A stretch of DNA of 64,000 bases from Triops longicaudatus (Eukaryota > Arthropoda > Branchiopoda > Notostraca > Triopsidae), in assembly GCA_022885665.1 (NCBI GenBank), contig JAGQDJ010000024.1:806001-870000 (forward strand), written 5' to 3'. A program made the position numbers and the translations under genes. Of this stretch, positions 48,470 through 61,386 are shown one piece after another. The notes beneath the pieces are model-generated. The model had not been told where the DNA came from and made no database searches. It saw only the letters and a program-made list of their open reading frames with translations. Positions within the stretch are counted from its first letter, which is position 1. Each line of letters begins with the position of its first letter.

Positions 48470-49274
48470 ATGGCTGACACAAAAGTTGATCCGTCAACAA
48501 ACGGTTCCCTTGAAGGTGAGCTTTGTTTGCTTAGATCTGTTCCACTTTATTGCGTCTCAAAAGGCAACGTAATGTGAGAAAATTTTTGTTCTGTCTCCGG
48601 CGCCCGAGAAAGTCCTGATGATGAAGCAGTGCGATATTGATTGTTCCCCGGTTTCAAATACCAATTAGTAACACACGGGGGCTCGTTTGATAAAGCTTGA
48701 GATGGTTTTCCTCCCTCCCTTGTCTTGCCTTCTGGAAGAAACCGTGGGAAGGACAGACCAAAGAAGCAAACCGTTCAAATTTCCTGAAAACCTTTTTTTT
48801 ACGACTTGACTCATTTGTGTCACCGTATTTACCTTCATATACTTGTTGGGATTTGGAGCACTTTGCTTTTCATTTTTTACGGTGTCGATAAAGATCCGCG
48901 GCGCTTTGTGCTCGTACAATTTCCTGTTAGTGTTAAATGGGCGGTAAACCACAGCTTGGCTGTGTTGTGGATACAGTCGGCCTATGGTACACGGCATAGA
49001 GGCCCATGCCTGTTAATCGCATTAAGTTAGGGTCTTCTTATTGTGGTAACAAAATGGAGCACAGCCATCGAAAAGGTTTGGAGGCCCGTAACTCCAAAAC
49101 GTAGGCCTATGTTATCTGTCCCAACACAATTAACTAAGAAGGTATATACGTATACTGTAACAAGTACCCCCTGAAAGTGTTAGTCCAAGCCTTTTTCCTT
49201 TTCTTTCCGTAACTGAGTTATATTCCAACACTTCCGCTCCTGTGCGCCCTGGCTTAAACCACATCCTTAGGCCT

Positions 49275-49297
49275 ATTGTGTAACGTGGTTACACAAT
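49275..49297. promoter_or_regulatory. 23-bp palindrome with 10-bp perfect arms
   Basis: ATTGTGTAAC, three-base centre GTG, then GTTACACAAT. The arms are exact reverse complements. The length and dyad symmetry resemble a dimeric transcription-factor site (bZIP C/EBP-like half-sites) more than an RNA hairpin, since the loop is only three bases. Function is unknown. Confidence 0.4.
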
Positions 49298-50846
49298 CTT
49301 GTCAAAATAAGCGCTTATGCTTGGGCAAACAAAAGACAAAAGCCCAGGCAGTATCTTTAAACCCCCACCACCACCCTATCCCCAAAGACGGTATTGCAAC
49401 GGTTTCTATCCTTTAATTTGGTTAGGAAAATGTTATCAAAAAGGGGATCGTATGTCACAGGGCAAAATTTTTACACATCCAGCTGTCATCCCACGTTTTG
49501 AAGGAATCATGTCAAGTGACACAATTGACGGAGACTTGTATTGGGTGCCAAAGCAAGTGAAAAGTTGGCCATATTAGTTGGGCTCCTTAAGGTTGTCCGA
49601 ATCTATCAGCTACTATATCCCAAGTTATTTTTCTATGGTTTTTGTACTGGGGGTCGTAATAGGGCTCGGAAACTAAGACGGAAGAATGAAGGGTAAGTTG
49701 AGCACAGATTAAGTTTCGCGTTAGGGAGAGACGAAACCCTCCTCTTAATGGATCGCTTATTTATACCCAAGGTCCATCTCTTTCGTCATCCGAAATTTCC
49801 CAAGCAAGCTCCCTCGTTTTTGCCCAGTCGTCCCCTAAAAACAGTGCATTACTCGAACGCTTTCATGCTTGGAAAACGATGCTTCTTCATAGTAGTGTCG
49901 GTTACCAACAAGCATTGCTTCAAACAATAAGAGCAGTCTGTAAGAGAGCAAGGGGAAAAAAAGGAGTGTAAATAGTATACGCAGCGTGTTGTGCGTGAAA
50001 CAGCATTGTCAATTGTTTGCGGATCATGAAACCGCTACCGTATGGTTTATTTCCCTGGGCCTTGTCAAGTTTCATTGTTAGGCTCTATGAACGTTACGGT
50101 AGCTTTATTTAATGGAAGTCAGCCCTGGCTCAACGGGTTTCTCCTATTTAATTATCTACTTTCGTCAAGATTGGAGAGATCGAATCTGCTCTTTTTTTAC
50201 CTAAACGTGTTTAAGGTTTTTAAGGTGCTGCATTTTTTTTAGAAAACGCACAATGTACTAAATTTCAAATGTTTTTTCTATCTTAATTAACGCCTTTTTT
50301 AACGTTTGTCGACTCATATAAAGTTTTTGTTTTTTAAATCTTTTTTTTTGTGGAGTGGGGATGGCGTATACATTTCTAGTTTCTGGAATTCATTCGAATA
50401 AAGTCATTGTCATAAGTCATTACTATTTTCGTAAATCACCATAGCACATCTTTCGGAATCCGGTCACAGTTTTTATTTTCAGTCATATTTGTCTATTTTA
50501 ATAAATAATGCATCAATATTATATTTTAAATTGAATGTCTAATTAAGTCGCCCTGTGCTGTTAAGTGGAATTTAATCCTGATGTTGCATGAGCAAACGTA
50601 GCCAAATTTGCAAAACGCAACCTGTTTTCTTTTTAATCAATTTTTTACATATCTAACTTAAAAATGGTTTAAATATTTAAAAAAAAATAATCGTTGTCTT
50701 GTGTATGACACAACGAATAGATCCATTCTAAACACAAGGTAAATGCGTATAAGTTTTAATGTTGTTTGGATTTGCCAATCTTTTTTCGTGTACGATTGCC
50801 ACTTACGCAACAATGAAGCCTGATTCTGGACAACTTTTTCAGAACA

Positions 50847-51140
50847 ATGAATTTTATGTGGGTCGTTTGTATAGTAATTGAACCCCCGTATATCGATATC
50901 TTCAGTGGAAGAAAACATGATTACACAAAGGAGATAATTGAATGCAAGGACATATTAAGGCGTGTGAGTAGTACTGTGGGGAAATTACCCTTACTCGATA
51001 AGAGAACTGTAAATGGGAACTATCAACTTATAGAAGAATCGTTGAATAATATGGAAAGGATACCGCCAATCTGCTCGAAGTTTGTTGTTGATTTGGACCC
51101 AGGTCAAATGCTAAGGCCAACCTATGTGGGTATCCCATAA
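50847..51140 (+). other. Unrecognised 97-codon open reading frame
   Basis: The longest plus-strand frame from ATG in its neighbourhood. The second half is hydrophilic and protein-like (KDILRRVSSTVGKLPLLDKRTV, shortened here; ends PTYVGIP), while the start is hydrophobic. A CAG acceptor-like site precedes it at 50840-50842. No domain or family recognised; it could be an eroded gene or mobile-element fragment, or chance. Confidence 0.15.
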
Positions 51141-54100
51141 AGTAGCCGGGAACAAATTAACAGCAAGACAGCCAAAGGTTTGGGAGTGTGAGAAGAACAA
51201 GTTCGGTTGTGTTAGCGTGCTAATCATTAAATTCGTGCTTGTCCCGTACTGCAACATATTACTCAAGTCCAGGCACTGTTTAAAATAATCGTGAAACGCC
51301 CGGCTTAAGTTCATCTTTTTTCCCCATAGTTGACTATGTGTGAAATTAGCCGGCTGTACAAATGGAGAAGTCCCTTAAAAGGCTATCTGACTTATTGCAA
51401 GATCGCTGTTACAGATTACACCCCGTATCTGTTTTAAATTGGTACTGTGGACTCATCTTTTAAAGCCAACACCTCTTTTGGGGCTCCTTTTCGAGAAAGG
51501 AAAGAAAAATAAGCGTAATTTAAAAAAGGGAGATGATCTTAATAGTTCTTGGTAACGCAAAGTCTTGGATAATTTTGCGTCTTCGAGATAGCAACAACGA
51601 GGAAAGGCAAAACAAAAGGAAACCTTCTCTTTCCGAAGGAAAGTAAAGGGGGAAAAAGGAAGCAACAGGCTGTGTATAGAACAGCAGAAGCCTGTCGTTA
51701 ATGACCGGTGGGCCGCTACTCATCGCACTATAAATTTACGTTTCATTGCTGTTTTAGCACCTGTAAGTACAGGTTGGGAAGTAAAAAGGTTGCTAGCAGC
51801 CCAGCTGCGTGCAGACAGGTTCATAGAAACCTAACAGTAACGCTATAAGCTAGCCATTATTTTCTGTTATTTTTTCTAATTTCCAGGGATAATATCGTAT
51901 CTCCGGCTCGACTCCTATTCGGTGCGTTGTCGTGTCTCCGATTTTTTTTCCTTTTGTCTCTAATGTAAACTTCGAGACGTAAGGAGAAGCTTTGAGTCTG
52001 AGGAACCCACGAAAAAATTGGATATTATATCCCTTATTACCAAGCGTGAGAGCTTGGGTGCGTCAAACGTGTACGGATATTATAACGTCTCTATTTCGTT
52101 CAAGAACTTTCAGTCTTTTAAACATAGTGCAATCTTTGGGCCTGCGTTAGACATTTTTCCCAAAAAAAGATTGTAAGAATGGGATCACCCCTTATAAGTC
52201 TCCCAAGCGTGACGAACGAGCGACTTGCACGCATTGTAAGACAGCAAGGCCAGTTTCCTTACAATAACTTAATCTGGCCCCCAAAAGTCAGAAAACACAA
52301 CTCACTTTTGAGTTTTTATATCCAGTTAGAAATCGGTGATGGATTAATACTTTATTGGATATGCAACGCTAACATCTTTGCATCAAGAATAATTACACTG
52401 ATAAATGGAATTTGTCTTTTAAAAAAATGTATAAATAAAAGCAAAAATATGTTGTATGAACAAAGATTCTTATAAGTTTTTATAGGAGTACAAAGTGGTG
52501 AAGAAACAGTAAGCAAGACAATTGTTTTTAAAAGGGAAAAAGGGGAATAGGATACCTAGCATTAAATGTGGTTTCTTCTATTGTTGCAACACAGTTTTTC
52601 CCTCCGCGAGTTGCGGACGTAAATACGGAAAAAGCTCCAACTTGTACGTGTCTATAAAATCCCCTCAAGGAGCAATTAGACAACGCTGTCGGATCCCTGC
52701 TGGGGTGCCACATATTATCCACCATTATTTATCCGGTTTGGGGGGATGATGAGAAAAGGAGGTAATGTGTCCATGGGTCGTCATCAGCTTGCATCCACGC
52801 TGCGTGGGCAACCCTTTAATAGCTTGCTTTCAACTTGTATTTAGGTTTATACCCCATCCGCCACTTTGGCTAAAGACTTGGGAGCTAGCGTGGCTGACCG
52901 TGTACACACATGGATAGGAAAGTCTTGGGCTAGATCGCAGCATTGTCTCGGGAAGCTTATGGATGACTGCGAATCTATAAATGTAGCTACCGCAGGGACT
53001 TATTAGCAAAAGCTTTGGCGACCAGGCGTGAGAGTTCGGTCACGTGACCTGACACACGTTATTGACCTCGGGTTTTCTCTGTCTATTGAGTGTGTGTGTC
53101 CCCACTTGAGTAAACAAGAAGAGGACCTATGTGTGTCTGTGACTGTTTCGACCTAGGTTTCCTTGTTCTCTTCTGACGCTTGGAGTCTTCGGAGGCTACA
53201 GACCGTCTTTATTGATTAAACGAAAGTTCGGTCCCTTGGATTAGCACGACGCCGATTCATGTATCATATGAGGATAAGTTCTTGGAATTTCTGCTATCGT
53301 CATTATGCAATTTGGGGAGGTAAAATCATGAATATTGTAGGGGCTTTGCCTTTGTTTGATAATTGGGTGCTTAGATTGCCTGGGTTATAATGTGGCGAAT
53401 AGAGCGTTTTAGCTTGTCTTCGAATGCGTGTTTTTGTGAAGTGAGAGATACAGAGAGAAATGAAGTTCTTACGTTAGCATGCTGCTAATTATGTATAAAA
53501 GCATAAAAATTGCCAGTGCCACAGTCGCTAATGTGCCAAAGCAACCTGGGATTTGTCAGTGTCCATTGCCCATGGTGTGGCTCTTTTGTTAAGCGAAAAA
53601 GAGATGATGAGAGCGGAGCAGGGGTTCGCCATCATTGATCATGAGGATCACGTGGTCCTCATCATCATCTTTGTCAAAAAGGACGGGCTGTGGTTCAGCA
53701 ATAAGAAGGGGTTGTTGCCGCCTAAAAAGACTTCCTGCCGTGTAGGCCATAGTCAAAACTTTTTCACGCTAAGAGAGTTGAAGCGAAAGGGAAAGAAAGA
53801 ACTGTTGCATGGATGACTTCGTAATAATTTCGGGGATATTTTTCTTTCGCGCTCTTTACAATGACATGTTAGCCAAGCCCAACACATTTTCCTTCGCCTT
53901 GAAACCAAAGCTCAGAAAACAGGGAAAGAAGTCATCGGTATTCGTTGCTCTGTTAACCAAGTTTGATCCCCGTTTGGTTTCCACGTCATCATTTTTCCTG
54001 ACGTTCCGAAGAGAAGGCATGAAATATGGTCTGAACGTGAGACTGAAGCTGCTGAAGGTGTTGATCTATTGAAAAACGAGCTGCTCTATTAGTGGACATG

Positions 54101-57100
54101 GGTTAAGGGTGTCGTAGGTGTGTTCAACTAAGAGCAAAGGTGCTCGTTAAGATAATCGATCGAATGTAAATGGAGAGGTGAGCTTCATCATCACAGTGTT
54201 CTTGAGTAGAGATAGTGCAGTACGTGGTGAAGAACGAGCATCCAGTCAAGCTTGGGATGTAAGTAATGAGCTCTTCGTCTTTCTTCTGACTGCGCCTCCT
54301 TTTGGGACCCGAACACGGTGATTATGCAGGTGGCACACAAAAAGTGTCTGCTTTACAGGTTTTACACGGTGTGGGGAAAAGGATCAATTAGCCCCCTCCT
54401 CCTCTATCACGACCCCCCCCCCTCCCCCATTCAATCCGCCTCTCCCCCTTTTTCCTTGATTCCACCCCTGACTTTTTCTAGACCGTTTACTAATGGGTTC
54501 TAATGATCACCTGTGGCCCTTTTTCGGAGCGGGAGAAAACGAGGGAGGAGGGGAGGAGATAAAGGTTTACTACTTCGGCAGCTAGCACGAGACGTCAGTT
54601 TTGGAACACCATCTCTCAGACAAGATCATCATCTCGCCCGTCCGTCTGGGTGAGATATGGAGATGAGCTACCTCAACTAACTGAAAATTGCTGCATTGCA
54701 TACCTAGATCATTGACAGAGGGTTCGGAGTACAACTACGGTAAAAGCACCCGCACATAGTAAAGTCAAAGAGTACAGCAAGTTCCCGTGACTCCTTTGTA
54801 TAATTTCAATCCACTTTTTTGGAGTGCGCTACCAAGGAACTCAACAGCGTTCGTAGCTTATGTTGGGCTGAAATAAGAAGAACAGGTTAGCGTTGTTTTT
54901 TATATGAGAAAGGTACTTGTAGCAAACAAGTACATTTAACGATTGTAGGAGTTGAAACTCAGTTAAAATGAATGTTTGCGTAAAACTTTGTGGCTCATTG
55001 CAACAAGACGATCTTCTTATAGATGAGCAGATTGGGGGCGCGAGATGAGACGGAAAACTCAATAGTTGCCGACTTCGATTCTGTGATAAAAAGCCGCCAG
55101 ATCCGTAAATTATACTTGAAGCTTAATACGCTGGGAAGTAGTGTAAGAAGGCTTTATTTTTTATTTCTTTATGGCCAATCGGGCCTTAAGGTTGCAAGCT
55201 ACTAAATTATGAAACACCGAACCCGCCCATTCGACACTTTTGGAAGTACCTTAGGTGTGTATGAAACATGGGTTTTTGGGGGAAGGAGAATAGGAATAGG
55301 ATATAAGCTTACATAACTCGTAAACTATTCGTGCTTCCAAGGGTCAGATGAGTTTTTGAATCGTGAAATGAAGTCTTAAGACAAACGTGGAAAAAACTAT
55401 TTTCCGGTGGCTTTTACTACCGTGAAAATGCCGGTCTATTAAAAACCCGGACTCGTGTGAAACCTCAAAGCTTACTACTTTTGAATGCCGTTACTTGATA
55501 ACTTTTGTGAAGCGGGAAGTTTCTGCTTTTGAAGAAACTTGGCTTCAGTTATTTTTAGGGGAATGTGGTGAATGGAGTAATATACTAAAATACAGAAAAC
55601 TCCCTCTTATTCGGCAGGTACGGAATGGATCTACGCTGTATAACTGAAAAATTGTTTAATCAGAAAATCTTATAAAGTGGCAGTTACAATGCATGAATAA
55701 GAGCTTAATTTATAAGTGCATGCTAAAAATGCAGATTTAAAAATTCAGCATTATTATTTTAAAGATTATTTTGCAAAGATTAACATTAAAAATGGTTCTC
55801 GCTTTATTTCATTTTTGACTTCTATAGTTCAAATTTACGCCGATTTTGGACAAATATGACGTTTTTTGTGAAAATATGTACATTTAAATCACTAACCGGT
55901 ATAACCGTGTTCGGATAAGAGGAAGTTATATTGTAAACAGAAGTTTAAAGAATATCTTTTCACATTAGTATACGAATAAACGCTCCTATGTATAAAATTA
56001 CCCTGTCGCCACATTGTATTTAATTCGAAATAAGCCCAAGGAGAAATGTCACCCTTGTAAAACTTCGGTGCAATCACTTATACTTTGTTACCTCTAACAC
56101 ATTAAGAAAGCTGCGGAATAATATTGTAAGTGCGCCGACATAACAAGACCACATAGTTTCTTTCAGTGCAGATAGTTAAACAAACCAAGAATAATACTTT
56201 TAAGAGATTTATTAAAATTGAAAGTGCACCTTAAGACCTCGGTATACACAACTTTCAATATTTTCAAAAACAAAATATAAGGAAGTCATTTCCGCCGGGG
56301 AGGGTAGGTCACTTACTATAACTAACAGCGGAGGCTGAATGAAGTCAAATAGAAATTCTGGATAGAGGCACATTCCATTATTGGCATACAAAACCTTACA
56401 TTCTCAGACACGATATTATGAAAAGTACCTGACCAATTTCGTTTCTCTTTATACCTTAAAATTTAAAAAAAAATTAGACCTAGTGCGTAAGTTTCCCTGA
56501 TTTTAATTTTTCCGAATAATAAAAAGTAGCAAATTTTAAACGTAATTTAAAAATTTAGTAAAAGCTTTTCTAAGAAAAACACAAACAATTGCACTAGATA
56601 TCTACAAAACCAACATTACTGTCACAATAGTTTCTTTGATTTTTTAACCATTTTCCTAGCATGATGTCTGAAAGTACGCATGTTATTCTCCCATAAAGGG
56701 TTTGTGTATACCGGGGCCTTAATGCGATTTCTTTTCTTAATAATAAAAAAAACTACATTTCAATAACTGGTCATCTTGGTTAAAAGCGCTACATTCTATG
56801 CAGAAAATTGGGCCCTTTTAATAGGTCACTAAAAATGGCCCTTACTAAGATTTTCTGCGTTATCTTGCAAACCGTACATATTAAAAACTTATAATATATT
56901 AATACATATGCCAAAAAATGAGTCACTGTCTCACGCGGGTTTACATAAAAAGCAGACATTCATTTTCTAAACACCTGAAAGATAATCTAGTACGTGAGCT
57001 TTCCACATGGCCGAGACTCACGCGTCGTGAAATTCTTGGTTAACAACAGTAAATTCTCATTGCAACAAAGCAACTCGCACATCAAGAGCGATTGTTACTA

Positions 57101-60100
57101 ACAATGAGTTTTAGTAACAAAGCTAGTTCTCTCAACGGAAGTATGCTGTGGCCAAATACTGTGTGTTCAGTATTGAGTCGTTTGCTTGCGTCTTCTCTTT
57201 TTTTTAGGAATGGCGTTCTTTAAGTAAAAATGATCTGGAACACCCTGCACAACGGTAGCGTTAAAACGGCAACTTTAAAAACGGTTGCAGCTGGATCCTT
57301 TCTAAATTGCGGTCGAACGAAAGGGAGTGTCTCTGGTTTCTTGATCTTGATAATTTTTGCTTTAAAGGTAGAGATAGAAAATGGTGGCTTTCGGCCTGGT
57401 TGGCGCGAGCTCGCACACGTCACGGTTATCTAGGAAGGCCAAACTACTGCAGCAGGTTCTACAATTGTGGATGTTGACGGTTTAAGGATAAGGAGAAACG
57501 CTTTTGCCATTTTAATATGTCCCAAGCCAAGCGGGGTGTAGAGTCATTATGCACGTGTCAGAATTTGATTGTTCTGATTCAGATTACTTCCAGTGGTTCG
57601 CTGGGGCTTCTGGGAAATATCGTGTCCAACGTGCAACAGTAAATTAAACGGTTGAGCATAGCGGATGAAGCATTGCTTTATCATAAATCGGAAGATTGGA
57701 TTGTCAAGGAAAAAGCTTCAATACACAACTGGGGAGCCTTGATTCGATGTTGCATGCCAACAGGCTGTATCTTTCCAAGGAGTCGCTCCTAGACGGCACC
57801 TGAAATTTTTCCAAGAGGCAGGTGCGTGTATACGAGAAGATTTGCTATTAGGGAAACGAAGAGAGAGAGAGCAGCCTGCAAAATCTAACTTCTGCCGCTG
57901 CTGCGTATCCAATGCAGGGTCAATTTCCAGGGCTGACCTTTTCTCTTCATTCCTTTGCACGTCGGGATGCAATCACAGCAATCACGAGCGTGGAATGAAA
58001 AATGAAAAACTTTAGCATGTTTCCGGTTCTCCTTCATTTGAAAACACCTTGCATGTGAATATAGAAAACTAATCCTTTTCTCACATCAGAAAACTGCAGA
58101 CATCTGAAGCACAGTGCTCTAGAGTATCGCACAGTACCGATGCAGGCGTTTTCTGTTACTTCAACCCAATAACCCCTATTATAAGTCCTCTAATAACCCT
58201 TTTTAACGTCTAATTGTGAGAAGCGTTGTTTTGCTATAAGACGCTAAGCTACGAAAGAAAGTTTGGCACTTAGCGGGTTGCCACACAAGGGACCCCATTG
58301 TTGAGTGGTCACCCGTAAGCTGAAAGTTGGACAAATTTGGTTGCCAAGATTTATTATTCAGGAAAATACCTGTAATTTATCCTCCCCCATAGTTGGGCCA
58401 GAGTCTTGAAGACAGCGTGGTCGCGCTGTTTAATGGAATGGGAAATTTAGCGGCCCCTTCCCGAGTTTTTTGAAAAGTTTGACAAAGTTGGATCCATTAG
58501 TTTCGCTTCTCTGCATGTAAGTGTGAATGCGTCAGTCCGCTTCATTTTTTGTTTTCAAAACTTTTATATTTTTTTAAATGAAGTTTTTGTTTTGGAAAGT
58601 AAGTTGTGATGTGACCTTTTTTTCCCAGTCTTTCATGTTTCGCCATTGAAGTCATGTGTGTAAGGAGAAGAGTCTGTGTGTTATTATCCCAGAAGGGCGC
58701 GAACTTGTTAATTTGAAACATAAGCTTTTGTTAACACTTCACAAGGGGGCTTGGAAAAGGGGAGGGCAAAAACGCCAGATTGGGATTGTTACTGGCATAA
58801 AAGCTAAATTAGAAACGGTGCCCCGTGAAAGGTTTGGGAGATTCTGTTTTTCTTCTACCTGCCATGCTTGGGCGATAATAGAGAGGTAAAAGTTATGAGC
58901 CATAGCAGAGCAGGCTTACTTCTTTTTTTACGTGTTAAAGATAGACACCCAGCCAGAACCATTGGGGTAGAACACAAATCGATTCAGGCTAAAGAGGGAC
59001 GGAAGAAAAAGTTTGGGACGTTAAGATCCTGCCTCAGATGCTCCTTCTACCATCTTACATGGGCTAAAGTTACAAGTCCGGCCATTGAAAACTTATTAGC
59101 TAGTTGAGGCGTAAGCTGCAAGGAGCCTAAATGGTGTTCTGAAAGATCGGCACGGCAAAAAGAAAAAAGGAAGCCGAGAGGTTTTCGGGGGCGGGGTTGT
59201 AGCATCATAAAAGTCGAGTTTGATGCCTTCATCAAAGGGTTAATGGGCTTTTATTAGTAGCCGGCCTTCCTCGCATGCTTCTTTTGAAGAGTCAAGCCGT
59301 ACCGCAGCTCAGATTAGCAATACAATGACTTCATAAAACTGTATTAGATACGGGGAAAACACTTTAACTTATTTCCCACCGTTCAAATCCCTCCATCGCC
59401 GCCGGTTATTATATCATTCCTACGAATCTCGTAACGAAAGCTGGTGACTTTTAAATTCGGTAAACTTGAAAGAAAGGTTTTCATATATGGCCGTATTACT
59501 TTCTTTGTCACTTTTATTAGGAACTTGGCTTTTATCTTCTTTACCGAGGAAAAAAAGAACAAATAATGAAGTATCATTTGTTGGGATTATTTTGGGGCAT
59601 TAAAGAGAGCATGTTTTGGGGTTCGTTTAAAAGAAGGAAGCTATAAATTGAATAGAAAATGTAGCAAACATCTCCAAGAAGGTGTACACGTACCCACACG
59701 AACAGAAAAAGGAAGCTAGCGTCACGATTTTGATCTGGGTTATGTAGCAAAGCGTAAATTTAAAAAAGTTGAGTGTGTTTTTCACCTTGTGTTCTTGATA
59801 TACGTGTGTAGATAGAAAATGAGTTCGGGTGATATTATATCCGGTAATTTGGTGACTCTGATGGCGTCGGCCGCGCCAGAATTTCCTTTTCGTTACTGCG
59901 TAGGTGTAATGACGTTTTTTTTTTTGTTATTTTCTTTTGCGTTACAAACTAATTCCAGAGTTGGTTGAGCACGCGATGATCCTGTTCTTTGACTTTTATG
60001 ATTAAAACTCCTACACCACAGGGTGCTATATATAATCCCTTGGGTTCCTTCGCCTCATTTTTAGCTTTCCTTCCATCATTTTTTATTACTATTTTTCACC

Positions 60101-60880
60101 CAAAAAATGCATAGAAGAGCATTAGACTGGCTTGGGGAATTACAAACTTGGCATATGAGGTTTGCTGTGACTTATATATATTGTTATGTGTAACGCATGA
60201 AGTGCAGGGGAGGGAAGGCCAAGTGGGAATGAGGATTTTAACACCTGTAATTCATGTCGAGCTGATCTCGCTGACTTTGGCTGGTTGCTTCCCCCCCAAC
60301 TGCTTCACACGGCCCTGTGATTACACGCTATAAAGGAAGCGACCCATGCTTTATATTAAACGCCACACACAGAAAAAAACTTGTTTCTAGCTTTGGCTAG
60401 TATATATTTCAAAAACCCTTTTGGCCCTTATTGAGGTTGGCTGCTCAACAACGGACAACCGGTCACCGGTGCAAGCTGCTGCACCAGGAAAACTTGGGGT
60501 ATCATGAAACTTTTATTTTATTTTCCTTTCTCGTTTTTTTTTCTCGCCTTAAGCCTAACCCCAACTGCTTTATATCCCTCTCGATTAGCCCGTTTATTAG
60601 AGCCATTTGCTTCTTCATTTTTTATTTTCATTGATAATTATGTAGCGTCCCTGCAGGGTCCCTAAGTGAGAGAAAAACTTGGGAACTGAGGATAGCTAAA
60701 AAGAAATAGTTGATGGTTAAAGGAGAACGAAAAAGACCGTTTCATTAGCTATAAATTGCTCAGCTCACTATAATTAAACCGCCTTTTTCCTGTACGGGGT
60801 GAAGCAAGGAGGCAGAAAGAGACACCAGCAATTTGCAACACCTCTGGCCTCCATTACCAAGTGGTATAACTCTCGTGCAG
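51141..60880. other. Gene-poor DNA downstream of Optix, part 2
   Basis: No conserved coding content recognised. Contains a C-rich tract at 54411-54427 with more C runs to about 54450, an E-box palindrome at 53641-53662, and a very AT-rich block at about 55700-56900. A 54-codon open stretch without start follows an acceptor-like site near 52845 and was not called. Confidence 0.5.
53641..53662. promoter_or_regulatory. Near-perfect palindrome centred on E-box CACGTG
   Basis: ATGAGGAT-CACGTG-GTCCTCAT: eight-base arms match at seven positions around a canonical bHLH E-box. Extended dyad symmetry of this kind is seen in bHLH-PAS/Myc-class sites, but binding is not shown here. Confidence 0.35.
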
Positions 60881-61265
60881 GACAAACCTCGCGTGAAATT
60901 GCGAGTCAAGATATTAGAAGATGACGAAGAACCTCATCAAAGGCCCCCAACACAAGGGCAGATAGCTTAATTAACTCGTAAGATGCTTTAAAGAAACGTT
61001 CAGAACTATTATTAGTGAATGCTTTTTGCTTCTGCACCTAATTTTCACTTTATTCAAAATCATCGCCCAGTCCGGAAAAAAGAAGACGCTAGAAAGCTGG
61101 AGCGAAGTCAATTAAGGTTTGCGGAGCGTACAACTATTAACTATAATGTTTACTTGTCAAGCTTATCCCACTTTTTTTTTCTGCAAGCTTACATGCACAA
61201 GTCTTACAAGTGCGTGCCGGTGGTTGAGTAATAGGTGCTTGCGCACTGTCTGGATCGGACCAAAC

Positions 61266-61386
61266 TCGTCTGTCCTGCAGAGATTGCTCCGTAGGGTTAT
61301 TGAGACACGTTCTTCGAATTCACGGTTTGTTCAAGATCTCCTAGCATGCCGGACAGACGAAAACCACCTCAGCACTTAAGCTGAGG
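61266..61386. repeat. Nested inverted repeats, possible structured RNA
   Basis: TCGTCTGTCC at 61266-61275 is the exact reverse complement of GGACAGACGA at 61351-61360. Just after it, CCTCAGC (61367-61373) and GCTGAGG (61380-61386) form a perfect 7-bp stem with a 6-base loop. There is no coding context and no known RNA family recognised. Confidence 0.25.

Larger units (their letters stand above)
48470..60970 (+). other. Hypothetical small multi-exon gene inside the gene-poor region
   Basis: Three weak pieces share strand and compatible phase. 48470-48515: ATG plus 14 codons (MADTKVDPSTNGSLE) and donor GTGAGC, phase 1. 51887-51921: after a good pyrimidine-rich acceptor, codons for IISYLRLDSYS, then donor GTGCGT, phase 0. 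60881-60970: after GTGCAG, an open stretch starting DKPRVKLRVKILEDDEE and ending at TAA. Joined, they would give a peptide of 56 residues. Each piece is short enough to be chance, the introns would be long, and I recognise no homologue. TATAAAA lies at 48464-48470, touching the ATG. Confidence 0.15.

Noticed and set aside
49527..49695. Open frame ending in a basic RARKLRRKNE-like stretch before GTAAGT
   Set aside because: Protein-like at a glance, but no acceptor, start or homologue was seen, and it does not join in frame with the candidate exon at 48470.
52845..53005. Open stretch of about 54 codons after an acceptor-like TTTAG
   Set aside because: No start, partner exon, clear donor or family motif; length is within chance expectation.
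54411..54450. C-rich tract that could form a G-quadruplex/i-motif
   Set aside because: Runs are uneven and interrupted; simple-sequence DNA is the simpler explanation.
59384..59396. tRNA B-box-like sequence GTTCAAATCCC
   Set aside because: No A box or cloverleaf could be formed around it.
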